A DNA stretch of 64,000 bases from Punica granatum (Eukaryota > Streptophyta > Magnoliopsida > Myrtales > Lythraceae), in the NCBI RefSeq assembly GCF_007655135.1, contig NC_045128.1:33326811-33390810 (forward strand), read 5' to 3'. Of the stretch, positions 11,880 through 24,556 are shown piece by piece (the stretch's first letter is position 1; every line of letters starts with the position of its first letter). Below the pieces are notes generated by a model. The model worked only from the letters and a program-made list of their open reading frames with translations. It ran no database searches and had not been told where the DNA came from. The position numbers and the translations under genes are program-made.

Positions 11880-14036
11880 TCAACACTGCTGAAGGCCTTT
11901 TGCAATTCGAATGCAAGTAGCCATGGAAGAGTCTGTCTTGATGGCATTCGATGCAATATGTGACCTACTAACTGCATATCCCTCCTGTAAAGCAAAGGAT
12001 CAAGGATAGCTCAGCTAAGGACATATTCAACAACAATATTACTGAATCAGGGAAAAGAAATACAATGAAATTTTAAGAAACTGAATGCCTATGGACAGGT
12101 TTATTTATTTGGGAACTAATGCAAAAGAACGAAGAGGCCTTGTATCCTCGGGAGCTCTTTAGAATTGTCTTTGAATATCCGTCATGCTCCCGGTAGATGA
12201 TTCATCAGGCCTTTTTGCATCAACATATTTCACGAATATCCTATAGTTGCCGAGCTACGTGTAATGCTTCAAAAGACAATCCATGCTGAAAACCAGTTTC
12301 TATAATCGAGTAAAGCATTGATGTCATGAAACTTGTGTGGTTTCTATGAACGATTCATTCAGGTCTAGTTAGATTTTTCCCTCCAAAAATTATACCTTGT
12401 GCAAGGCACTCATCATGACCCTGAGTGGAGGAGAATTTATCTTGGCACGGCTAGCAACCTGCAGGATCCACAGAGAAAGAAAGTTGCTAAAAACAGCCGG
12501 AACTTAAAAAAAAAAAATCATTTGATATGCATAGAGTTGTATCCCAACTACTTCCAGTAAACCAAATTAACTAGAACAAAACAAGGAAAAACAAAACCAT
12601 GCACAAAAAGAGGAAGAAAGCACCTCATCCAATTTGATGTAACCAAAATGCAGTCTCGGGTCACTTTCGTCCAACATCAGAAGTAAAAGTTTCTCTAGAT
12701 CAGACCCTCTCCCATCACCCACCCATCCCCGTTGCTCAGCCATTTTTAACATATCACTGAGGTAAGAAGCACAGTGAAGTGGTCCCGTCCAAAGGGGCCC
12801 AGAGATGACGAGCGAACTCGAATCCTACAAAGAGGAATTAAAGGTCCCTTGTGAACCCACCAAAAGAAACAAATCTTCGACAGATGTACACTTAAAGACA
12901 CAAGTTTGCACCTTCCCATCATTGCAGGGGCAACTCAGCTGACCAAGCTCATCCCAAGAGTAAGACTGAGAGTTCCCACACCTAGTGCAGTAACTAATAA
13001 ACCCGTAATGCCTACAGAAAAACAAAAAAGATTTCTTAAAAGCTAAGAAAATTCACATTCACAAGGCCAAAGAGGCAAAAGAGTTGCTGCCTGTAACCTG
13101 CTATCGGGAAGCTTCCCTCGGGTAACTTGGAGCATGACACGAAAGACTGGTCCATGATATGAGTAATAAGAGAAGAGAGGAGTAACACGATAGCCCAGTA
13201 CAGAAGCTTCACGGACAGCCCCACCTATAAGCATTCGTAAACCAATCTCATTCGAATATGGCATCGGGCGAACATATGCTCCATATGCAGCTAACGAACT
13301 AGAGAGTGAAATAATAAATATTGTCATCACTAAATCAGCAGACTAGGCAGTCCATGAAGTAAAAAGCCAACCAATAGGAATTCAATGCAAGAAGGGCATA
13401 GAATTACTATGAAACTCACTGATGAGGCCTGTGGCCGCCTGAAGAGTACCCATCAGTGGACGTGATATAAAGCAACCCGCCGAGCTTTAAGCAATTGAAT
13501 GCAGACCTCAAGAAGGTGGAATCACTCCCAAAGGAATCCACATCGATCAGATCGAAGAAATCCCTCCTCAGGTAACACTCGGTCATGACCCGATTCGCGT
13601 CATTACTCACAACAGTGCATCTCCCCTCCTCGTCCAGAACTCTAGACAGGTTACCCTCAATCACACTCCTGTAATCATCATTCGCGTCATTGGCCAACAC
13701 AAAATCGGCTTCGGCCTCGGCGAGGTACCTGAGGGAGCGGACCCCACAACCGCACATTGCATCGAGGACCCGCAACCTTCCATAGGAATTCCTGTAAAGG
13801 CAGGCCGCGAGGACGCCTAGGTCCCGGCCAGTGGCGCTCTCGTGGCGGAAGAATGTGTCGCCGGCCTCGAACTCGAGACCGCTTTCCGTCAGAAGCTGGG
13901 AATTGCAGCTCGAGGGACTAATTTGAGGCGGAGAACGGGAACATTGGGGCCTGACAGAGGATTTGGGATTAGGGTTTTGCAGATGGGAGAGCAGTGGAGA
14001 AGCTGATAGGGTTTTGGTGGGAGTAAGAGCAAACAT
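11880..14036 (-). CDS. TRM1-type tRNA (guanine-N2)-dimethyltransferase, probably organellar, 428 aa
   Basis: The enzyme methylates N2 of guanosine in tRNA, classically G26, using S-adenosylmethionine. Exons in transcript order are 13420-14036, 13098-13298, 12912-13011, 12624-12824, 12396-12458 and 11880-11984. Phases close. The N-terminus is rich in Ser, Pro and Gln and lacks acidic residues, like a plastid or mitochondrial transit peptide. The SAM-binding motif LDAMCGCGVRSLRYL, the catalytic-loop equivalent DVDSFGS, a C-terminal Cys cluster (YCTRCG...CPC) and the family tail GYAVSRSHIASNAIKT are all present. The last exon is easy to miss: it follows a 411-bp intron and supplies the conserved tail and the stop. 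The family tail usually continues with N-C-P, but here it reads D-S-S. Plants have several TRM1 paralogues and this resembles the short transit-peptide type. The exact target tRNAs are inferred. Confidence 0.9.
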
Positions 14037-14700
14037 GGCGGGAAATGGTTGGTTACGGTTATGGCCGCAGCCTCTTTAACTCGGAAGATACATTTTTAAA
14101 AAAGAAAAAAAAGAAAAAGAAAATGAAACCCCGGTTTTATCTAAGAACGACACGGCAACCAATATTTTTGTTAAAAAATATTTTTAAAAATAAGAATAAA
14201 TTTCACACCGAAAAATTTAATCGCGCCGAGAAAAAATAATATAATTAATTTAGAAAAAAGGGATACTTTTATTTATTTTTTTCCAACTTTTGATTTCTTT
14301 TTCATTTTCATCTTAAATCTTTCTTATTTATAATTCCTGCCCTTAGTCTGGGACATTTTTGCCAGTTTGATCCCAAAGTTATATTTTCCATCAACAAATG
14401 GTGACATGGATTTTTAATTTTTAGATTTTTTGACCCGTAAGTGCTGCTCTTCGTTAGATAAAAAATACTTAATAGTCCATTACACACGGGCTATATAATA
14501 ATAATAGGCTCGCTAATCCAAAACAAGCTAGTCACGCAGACCCAAAATTGGCACGCATACCAAAAGAAAACGAGGCACGCATGCTCAACTATGCAATAGT
14601 CTAGTGTGGTGAGCAACACGGATCCGCTGAGAGCTTACGACCAAAGCTCTGAAGGCACTTATACAGTGTTAATTTTCAATTCCTCAAGCTACTAACAGGT
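14037..14700. other. Promoter side of the TRM1-type gene and spacer
   Basis: This AT-rich spacer with A-runs (14096-14122) lies upstream of the minus-strand methyltransferase. No gene or element is recognised. Confidence 0.5.
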
Positions 14701-14708
14701 TCCTCTAG

Positions 14709-14900
14709 CTAGCTCTGGTTCTTTTCCTTAGTGAATTGAGAGCTCCAGCTGCATTTCACATCCCTAACAATACAGGCTTGAACTCTTCCTGTTGAGGGGG
14801 AAATATCAGCAAAAATACAATCATTCCTTGCTTTGCACAGATGATAAATCATATCTTGCCAGAAGAGCCTCCTTAGCGCAGTTGCAATAGTTTTCCCATA
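14709..14900 (-). pseudogene. LINE (non-LTR retrotransposon) C-terminal remnant, distal part
   Basis: On the minus strand the translation contains TALRRLFWQDMIYHLCKARND. This is the helix that typically closes plant LINE polyproteins just after the zf-RVT domain. It stops flush with the foldback element starting at 14901. The matching proximal part resumes on the other side at 16171, so the two are one LINE tail split by a later insertion. No reverse transcriptase core is present. Confidence 0.65.
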
Positions 14901-16170
14901 GGAAAAAGATAGCAATGGTCCTAAATTGTCATTTTTTGAGTTTAAGTCCTATAAGTTTGACTTTGCAAAAAACAGCCTTAAAACATTTAAAAAAGTGATA
15001 GATTTAGTTCATTCCGTAACCGACTATTAACGGTCGTTGGCATGAACATAATACCGTTAAAAATAGTCCCGGATGGCCGACAATCGGTACACGCGGCCAA
15101 CCATCGCACGCCACGTCAATAATTCTTAAAGATTTTTTTTTAAAATAAACCAAATAAAAATGTAAAAAATTAGAAAAGTAAAAGGATTTGAAATAAATAA
15201 AAATTTAAAATGTCTGGGCATTTATTATATAATATGAAAAAAATCAAAAAAAGGGAAATATAATTTGAAATTTTTATAAATAAGAAAAAGTGATTTTAAA
15301 AAGAAAATACAAAAAATTTTAGAAAATGAAAAAATAAATTGACATTTTTTTTTATAAAATTTAAAATTTTTTAAAAAAGGACACAACATCAATCGGGGCT
15401 AGGATGTAGGAGGAAAGGATTGGAAAGTCCCCCTTTCCGGCCTCCCCTCCCTCCCGGCGATGTCGACGGGGTCTTTAGTGACTTCGGCGACTTGGCCAGA
15501 AGAGAGGGGAGGCCGAAAGGGCTCTCCCGATCCAGACCTCCCCCACCCCTATTTCTCCCCACACGCCGGGGCTAGATTGTTCTTTTTTATTTTTATTTTT
15601 GTATTTTTTACTTTTTTTATTCTTATTTGATTTGTATTTCATATTAGTTAATTTTTAATTTTTTTTCTTAACTTATAAAATGTCAAATTACTTTTCCATT
15701 TTCTAAATTCTTATGTATTTGCTTTTTTACATATTTTTTTTTTTATTTATAGAAATTTCAAATTATATTTCTATTTTTATGTTTTTTTTCGTATTTTATA
15801 AAAAATGTCAAAATATTTTTAAATTTTATTGATTTTCAAATCTTTTTTACTTTTTTTTTACATTTGCCTAATTTGTATTTAATTTTAGTTAATTTTATTC
15901 TATATTTCTATTTTTATTACTGTTTTTTTATAAATATTTAAGAATTATTGACGTGACGTGCGATGGTTGATCCATGTGTACCAATTGACAACCAACTAGA
16001 ATTGTTTTTAACGGTGTTATGTCCACGTCAGAAACCATTAACGGTCGGTTACTGAATGGACTAAATCTATCACTTTTTTAGACGTTTTAAGACTGTTTTT
16101 TGTAAAGTCATACTTATAGTAATCAAACTAAAAAAATAGTAAACTTTTATGACTATTTCTATCTTTTTCC
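14901..16170. mobile_element. 1.27-kb foldback (long-TIR) DNA element
   Basis: Both ends read GGAAAAAGATAG going inward. The first roughly 230 bases are an imperfect reverse complement of the last 230. Matched landmarks include ACTTTGCAAAAAACAG at 14958 against 16092-16111, AGTGATAGATTTAGTYCATTC at 14995 against 16056-16077, and CATCGCACG...GACGT around 15103 against 15950-15966. The core is AT-rich with a GC-rich island at 15396-15560. No transposase ORF exists, so it is non-autonomous. The architecture fits Mutator-like foldback elements. I could not find a clean 9-bp target duplication. Confidence 0.8.
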
Positions 16171-16599
16171 CCTCCCCCTTGTATCTCCTTATAGCCATTA
16201 CAAACAGCTTCCCCAGTCAGTGCAACTTCTATCTTCTCGCTAATCTGCATGACATCAGACCATAAATTCAGCTGGGAATCTACAGTCAAAGAATAGACGA
16301 TCTTCCATCTCAATTTCAGTTTTACACAAAACACGAGAGGTATCGGCCCTTTTCCATCTTGAAACTCTATCAAGAGTTGGCAATATGTTCTTTATCGCGA
16401 GCCAAGTAATGAAAATACGCCTTGGAATCGAAGGAGCTGTCCTTAGAACTCTATACCAACTTTTCTCTTCCCCTTTAACCCTAATGTAATTCCATGTACT
16501 GGCCACTGTGTAAATGCCTCTAGGATGAGCAGACCACAGAGTCATGTCCTCCTTCTCATGGAGCTGATTATGGCTAGCTTGCTCTTTAACAATAGCCAT
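16171..16599 (-). pseudogene. LINE reverse-transcriptase zinc-binding (zf-RVT) remnant
   Basis: The minus-strand translation has the order typical of the zf-RVT domain of plant LINEs: DMTLWSAHPRGIYTVASTW, then WYRVLRTAPSIPRRIFITWLAIKNILPTLDRVSRW, then a degenerate zinc ligand region and FFDCRF. The region upstream of this domain (reverse transcriptase, endonuclease) is missing, so this is a 3' fragment. It is interrupted at 16170 by the foldback element. Confidence 0.8.
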
Positions 16600-17886
16600 C
16601 TATTGGGAGCCCCTACTTCTCTATCTCCATCCCTCCTCCTCGATAGCATCAGAAACCTTGGCTTGAACAGAGAGACATGTACTTAGCATTCCACCTCTCT
16701 GCATATAATCATTCGAGGGGCATAGAGTATGCCAATTGTCAACCAAAACCAAGTTTTTCTGCCTAAACTAATCATAACAATAGGTTAGGCATGTAACGAA
16801 GCTTTTGTAACTTCCTCCAAGTATGAGAGCAGATGCTAGGTACTTTTAAAGACCAGAAGTTCCGACCTTATAATAATATATACTTTTTACCCAAACAATC
16901 CACAGGGAGCCAGCACCACTAATCAAAAGCCAAATGAATCCCATGAATTTCTAATTTCAGTTAATATCTTTTATTAATAATTACATTTTCAGGAGAAAAA
17001 AAAAAGAGAAGGTCCAAGCTCAAGGGAAGAGCTAGTCAAGGAGGTGCGGAGGCTAGTAGCCCTCTCACCCCACCTTTGAGCTCACCTTCGAGGTCATGAC
17101 CTCAAAGATGGGGTTAGGGTCGTTGTCCAATGCCTCACAGCTTGAATCGACTGAGATATTAAAGTTTCTTGGCTGATTTAAGGGGTGAGCTCGTTGGCCG
17201 GCTGCCCCATCCCTACCCCTCTGAAATCGCCAGTCGTTAATTCAATCTATATCTCCTAGTTACGATCTAATCTAATCGACTCCCTAAAAGCAATCTATAT
17301 CTCCGAGTTACTATCTAATGGATTCACTAAAAGGCAAGACTCTCAATTACAAATATTTTCCCTCACAAGATTCAAACCAAGACCTTATTCAAACATAAAA
17401 GGAAAAGGGTGTGGAATGACTTAAATCCAACCGCGGAACACGATTGAATGTTTGTACTTTTAACACGGGAGTATGATAGGTTGCGCGATCACCAGTACTT
17501 TATGGCATATGCAGACTTGTGATCTTGTGCGTGCAGAAGAAATTCTCATGACATGTTCATTATAGGACTTCGTGGACCCTCAAGAGTTAAGTTTTCAGAA
17601 TCGATTGGTTGTATATTTACTAAAGGGCAATGCAGAGGAATTCAAATAAACCTTCTTCGAATCCTGGGTTGAATAGATGAAAACAAAGAGAAATATAAAT
17701 AGAAATCTGATTGGCAAAGATATTACTTATGACACGTCCTCATAAATAAGAAATAACCATTACATGCAAAAGAAAGGTTTCTCAGAATATCTCAAGTTTG
17801 ATAGCAATATTCGGAAGAGAGAGGCAGAGAGGCATTCAAATTAAAGACTCGTTCCTAAGTTGGGAGATATTCAGGGGGTTCTTTTC
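16600..17886. other. Spacer, partly repeat-derived
   Basis: No gene is supported. The stretch near 16600-16900 may be more of the LINE on the minus strand, but frames are broken and I do not recognise further motifs. The part just before 17887 is the 3' untranslated side of the eS26 gene. Confidence 0.45.
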
Positions 17887-19245
<1,359 letters not shown>

Positions 19246-19324
19246 GATTACTTGTCAGTGCTTTCGCTCGAGAGAAGGAACGGACGATGTGGCCTCGACG
19301 GCTTCGTCTCTCACCGGAGCACAC

Positions 19325-19504
19325 TAGGGTTTCTGCTAGGTGAGGACTGCGGTAGGGTTTTCAACTTCATATTTATAGGTGGACGCACAAAAAAAAATCA
19401 TTATTATCGTTTCACCCTCAATTTTATACGGATTTGCATTTCTATCCCAGCCCGAAATGAGACTCCATATTCTTATTTCCTTCGGCCCAGCCCACGACAC
19501 GTAA
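19325..19504 (-). promoter_or_regulatory. Ribosomal-protein type promoter: two telo-boxes and site II motifs
   Basis: Read on the minus strand, AAACCCTA occurs at 19360-19353 and again at 19332-19325. TGGGCT and TGGGCC (site II) sit back to back at 19504-19494. In plants this pairing is characteristic of ribosomal protein genes and other growth-linked genes, through TCP and telo-box binding factors. Confidence 0.75.
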
Positions 19505-19559
19505 TGGGAGTCCATATTGAGGTGATGACTAGGGCAAATAATCAAACGGTGATATGACT

Positions 19560-20388
19560 CAACGCAAATTAACTTCCCTATGAAAGGACTTTATTCATGC
19601 AGTAACGGAGAGTCTTGCATGACTCGGATCATGATCGTCCATCATGCGTGGATTTGGCGGATAGATGGAATGGCCGTGAATCATGATGACCGATACAATG
19701 ACACTACACGAGCATACTAGACTTTCCGATGTAGTTAAACTGCTCATAGTATATTGAAAACACCTCGTGACCCCATCAAAGTAAAAAAGCTCATAATATA
19801 CTATCGTGGATTGATTCAAGTTGTTCGACGCTTATTACGCTAAAGCAAGATCTTAAACAAATTTAGACAATTTTTGCTAAGATTAGTCGGGACTTAATTG
19901 AACTTTTGGATATCAGAATTCGCACCTAAAAAAAGAAGCTCATAATATATTGAAAGCACCACGTGACCTAATCAGTCCCGAAAAAGACGAATCATTCATT
20001 TCTAGTCGACATGGCTATTTTCATGATAATGATTTGCTAATTCAAGCCCTCCCGTAGCTATAGATCCACTGTGATTAAGCAAGAAAGAGATCAAATCCTT
20101 CAATTTGAAGATATCGGACGGAAGCTCCCATTTCAGAAACATAAGCCCGGTGAAAAAGAGAGTGGTTGGTGTAGGTAATCATGCAAAAGTTCGCAAAAGA
20201 GATTACAGGGGACACATAACTTATTCAGCTCGCACTCGGTTTGATACATATGACGAACAATACGCCTGGAAAACCTAGCTCGAAGAGAGAAAAGGCCTGC
20301 CCTATCTCTCTATATACGATACGCTCAGATATGAGTACGACTCCCCTGTATTTACAACGCTACTGTTGGTTGTTGGCTTCTGGACTGC
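19560..20388. other. Spacer between eS26 promoter and MnSOD 3' end
   Basis: No gene is seen. The right-hand part should carry the 3' untranslated region of the superoxide dismutase gene. Confidence 0.5.
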
Positions 20389-21916
20389 TCAGGCACTTTC
20401 CTTCTCGTAGACGTTGCTCGCATATTTCCAGTTAATGACCTTCCATATGTTGTTCAGGTAATCGGGTTTCACGTTCTTGTACTGAATTCAAGATGATAAG
20501 AGAAGGATCAGACACAGGGAAAAACAGATCACTGCTGCAAAATGAAAGGGAGTGAAAATTTCTCAAGGAATGGGTTAACAATCACTAAAAAACGCAAGAA
20601 TAAAATCTAATTAACAGAACAACCAGAAACGAACTTCGTACTAACAGACTATGTCATGTCTCGATTATTCACAAACCTAATAGTAAGCATACGATCGAGC
20701 CACAACATATACTAGACATAGCTAATCAAGACATTACTTCCTTTGAACCTCCTCATTTCTTCCTTCTCTAACTCACATTTTCATCAGCATGTCCGAGGAA
20801 AAGAACCGAATTTCCTTGTTCTACAGGACAGGGTACATCGACACAAGAAATGGGATATACTCAACCCGATGTTAAATACGAAATACGGCATCGTGGAACA
20901 GAAAATCTTGTGCAATGTCGGGGTTGCAAGCAGACACTTCTTCAAGACAACTAAAGGCAGAGGTACCGAAAACGAACCAACATTGCAAACGGGGTTTATG
21001 AGTACCTGCAAGTAGTAGGCATGCTCCCAAACATCTAGGCCGATCAGAGGAACCAAACTCGGTCCTTTCGTTACGAGGGGATCCTGGAAAGTAACAAACA
21101 AACAGAAAGAACTGATTAGAAAACTCGGCACGACAAGAATTCTCATACATACGGTGGATAATGATAAAACTACAGATAGCCAACCTGATTGGCAGTGGTT
21201 TCAACCACAAGTCGCTTCAGTTCTTTGTCCACGCCGAGCCACTATCACCCCGATCGATCGAGAACAAAACGAACCTTCAGCTCCGATGCAGAATGAAGGG
21301 GGTGCAGTAAAGCAAAATGAGTAATTTACAGCCGACGGCCGACTTACCACCCATCCTGAACCCTGCAGAGCTGCGCCTTCCGCGTTCATCTTCTGCTTCA
21401 ACGACTCCAATGACCCGAAGTCTGTGTCGATAGCCCACCCAAGAGAACCTCTCGGCGGCTCGCCGCCTCCTTCCTGCAATGCTTGGAGTTGGAGAGCAAA
21501 TAAATAAGTCCCCCAAGAATCATCTAAATTGAAGGCATCATGGAAAATGATCTGAATTTGCAAGAACTCACATTGACGGGGGCCAGATTCTTCCAGAAGA
21601 TCGAGTGGTTGATGTGACCACCACCGTTGAACTTGAGGGCGCTCTGGAGCTTGACGACGGTGGAGGGGTCGCCGCGGTTCATGGCGTCGTCGAGCTGCTC
21701 GAGAGCCTTGTTGTAGTTGGTGACGTAGGTCTGGTGGTGCTTCTGGTGATGCAGCATCATGATCTCCCCGCTGATGGTGGGCTCCAGGGCTCCATAGTCG
21801 TACGGCAGGTCCGGCAGCGAGAATGTCTGCAGGCCTCGAGTGGAGAGGAGAAGACGACCTATAGGCAGTGGAGCTAAGGAATTTCTGCTGACGAGGTTAC
21901 GGAGACTGAGAGCCAT
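20389..21916 (-). CDS. MSD1: Mitochondrial manganese superoxide dismutase, 232 aa
   Basis: The enzyme converts superoxide to oxygen and hydrogen peroxide in the mitochondrial matrix. Exons in transcript order are 21572-21916, 21348-21473, 21185-21241, 21006-21083 and 20389-20481, all in phase 0. Residues 1 to about 30 form an Arg- and Ser-rich transit peptide with no acidic residues before the mature start ([15 protein letters not shown]). Metal ligands are His56 (LHHQKHH), His104 (INHSIFW), Asp193 and His197 ([11 protein letters not shown]). The [11 protein letters not shown] and LGVDKE signatures mark the Mn rather than the plastid Fe form. The C-terminus ([14 protein letters not shown]) is typical. 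It is a complete gene of normal length and should be active. Confidence 0.96.
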
Positions 21917-24176
21917 GGCTGAGCTCGGCGAGGCGAAGCGGAGGAAGAAGGGGGAGGAGAGGAAGGAAGAACAGAAGTGACAAGGGCGCGGTGCGTCTAC
22001 GAAATACAGTGTGCAACTCGCCAAGAAAAGCAGACACGTGTTGCCGAGGAAGGTGGAGACGCCACGCAAAGCAGAAAGATTCCGGATCGAATTTTCGAAT
22101 TTTCGACTTTAGGACTCCATCTTCCCTTTATTTAAGAATCCAGCCCTCAATTTTCTCTAACATTCCATATTGATCCGTCCTAGTTGGGCTATAATCCCGA
22201 TATAGCTTGTTTGATGGCGGGTTATGAAAGGGTGAATTATGGAGACTTGTAATTATAACCCTTCACAACTCTTCTTGATCCGCGGCTCAAAGTAGTAATT
22301 AAAGTTGCTTCGATATTTGAACATGAGATCACCATAAGCAAGGGCCATATTGACAGCTTATGGTCCAAGGGTGGGGGGAAGGCCTGATCAACGAGAGACG
22401 GTCCTTTTTATCAGATTCGTTAAGGTTCCAGGCATAACGCGGTTCCAGTTCAGTCATTGCTCCGACATGCGGCTTTGAGACCCGGAAAATCGACGCACCC
22501 TTTCTTAGCAATAAAGATGAGGAGAATAGAAACTCTGGTCCAGTGGATCATAATTGACCCGAGAGAATAACCTCATTGTACGCTATAACAATATAGAAGA
22601 GTCTTCCCTGGATAGTCAACATCGCGTTTATCGGTGCCTATCGAATTTCGGTTGGGCCATTGGGACTTACCAATTGACAGCACTCTCGACGCCACTAATG
22701 GCGCTACCAAGCATTAAGATAATTAATGGAGTCATGCCAAGTGAATTAGTTGTTGCTGAATTCTGTGATTCGTGAAAATGAAAATTATAAATGTCTTGGA
22801 AAACTGACATATTCACAGCAAACATGATGCTCCACAATGAACTCAAAAGAATTACTCTTCTTTGATCTTTGGCTTGTTCTAGTTGGGGGAGATGTTGCCT
22901 AGACATAGCCGTCTAGATCAAGATAATACTGCATGCAGTACCCAACAGTAAAAGATCTTTAGGCAGCTTTGGAAGGTATACCAGAGTCCGAAGAGATTGA
23001 TGCGCTCGATTATGGGATCTCAACCTCGAGATGTTTTTGGCCTCTAAGCAGCTATGTGTCCTAGCCGGCATTTAAACCTGGCCATGTAACAGTTCCCCAT
23101 TAGCCTCACATATTTGATCTCAACAGCAGAAGAGATGGACCAGACGGTTACAAACTCGCATGGCTCACATCCCATGCCATGCTTGCGAGTTGCAATCTTC
23201 GTACCTGTTGGTTTACACCTGAGGTTGTCTGCCAAAACTATGTTGCTCCCAGCAGCTAAGAAGTCGAACAATACAACTAGTGAGTATAAAAAGGAATATT
23301 TCTCTAAAGAGCACTGCTTATGACACATGTACATCCGACCCGCATAGATTGAATCAATAGAGGCCGTCCTAAAGCAAAATTCGTGAAAAATGACAGATTC
23401 TGAGACCAAAAACAGACCATTGAATATGTTACCCTGTCTTTTGTAAAAGCACTATTCAATCCTATCCCAAAACAAAGTGGTCCTAGGCCTGTCTGTTTTT
23501 GTTTCCTTCTGTTTTAAATTTGTTCCCACTCTCCAATGCAATGCAACAGTCCTTTCTTTTCGTTATTCACCCCTCATAAAATAGGCTCCGAAAACAAAAT
23601 ATCATCAGCGCACTTCCAAGCAGACACATAATGGTTCCAAAAAAATAAGGTTTTGCTCCCTAAATAAAACCACTACGACTAACCTGCATGGAGGCGGGAC
23701 TATAAATTTGTGATGAGGAGGAAGCAGGTGAAGCTCAAATTTACTGCATCTGAGTCCCCCTTACATGGACAAGGTAACTTCTGCGGTTTCCTCTGCAGCG
23801 GCAACAAAACCATCTCTGCCTGCACAAGATTATCCGAGTAATGAAGAAAAAAACAGCAGGAAAGGTGAAAGTAAGAGCTGCATTTCTGGTCCTCCCTGTC
23901 TACTGTTGGGTATTCAGGTAACATTTTCCTTAGGAACCCTTCACATTCTCAAACCAGAAGTTTGAACTCTTACCTCATTTCAGGAAACCCCGTTAGAGCC
24001 TAAGAACATCATTGCACCCTCCCCAGCATACACATGTTTCATCATCACATCGCACTCAGTGTGGAGATCTTTTGGTCATTATGCTCTCTGTGAATGGGAA
24101 TAGGTGCAGGAAGAAGCACGAAGGAGTGGAGAAGCTCCTTTTCTTTCTGTAGGATTTGCAGCATTATTTGTGAAGA

Positions 24177-24556
24177 TATTACTCTCTCCTTTTCACAGAA
24201 ACAACAAGCAGTACAAAACGTAGAGTCCTCCATGTTCTGTAAAAGTTTACACCAGTTTTCGGTTAAGTACATAATATATTGTCATCTAGGGCCGCTTCAT
24301 TCTGCAGCTTGTGAGCACTGTTATGTTTAAACAGGACGTCTCAGGAGGCCAAGTAAAAAAGGAACAACAAGGGGTATTACTTTCTCCCCTTTTCACAGAA
24401 CCAACATGCAGCACAAAAAATAGACTCCTCCCTGTTCTGTAAAAGTTTACACCAGTTTTCGGTCAAGTACATAATATATTGTCATCTAGGGCCCGCTTCA
24501 TTCTGCAGCTTGTGAGCACGACGTCTCAGAAGGCTAAGTAACAAAGGAACACAAGG
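24177..24556. repeat. Two-copy tandem duplication, period 198 bp
   Basis: The first copy is 24177-24374 and the second starts at 24375. Long blocks are identical, for example the stretch around TTCTGTAAAAGTTTACACC at 24235 and 24433 and CATTCTGCAGCTTGTGAGCAC at 24297 and 24499. Differences include a 20-base deletion after GAGCAC in the second copy. It is non-coding. Confidence 0.9.

Noticed and set aside
12159..12254. A 31-codon open exon on the minus strand as the last exon of the TRM1-type gene
   Set aside because: It can be joined in phase, but its protein lacks the family tail. The exon at 11880-11984 has a better acceptor and codes the conserved GYAVSRSHIASNAIKT tail.
21605..21877. 90-codon ORF opposite MnSOD exon 1
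   Set aside because: It is the antisense shadow of a confirmed exon.
23044..23409. 121-codon minus-strand ORF
   Set aside because: It has no recognisable motif, no neighbouring exons with matching phase and a composition like the surrounding non-coding DNA.
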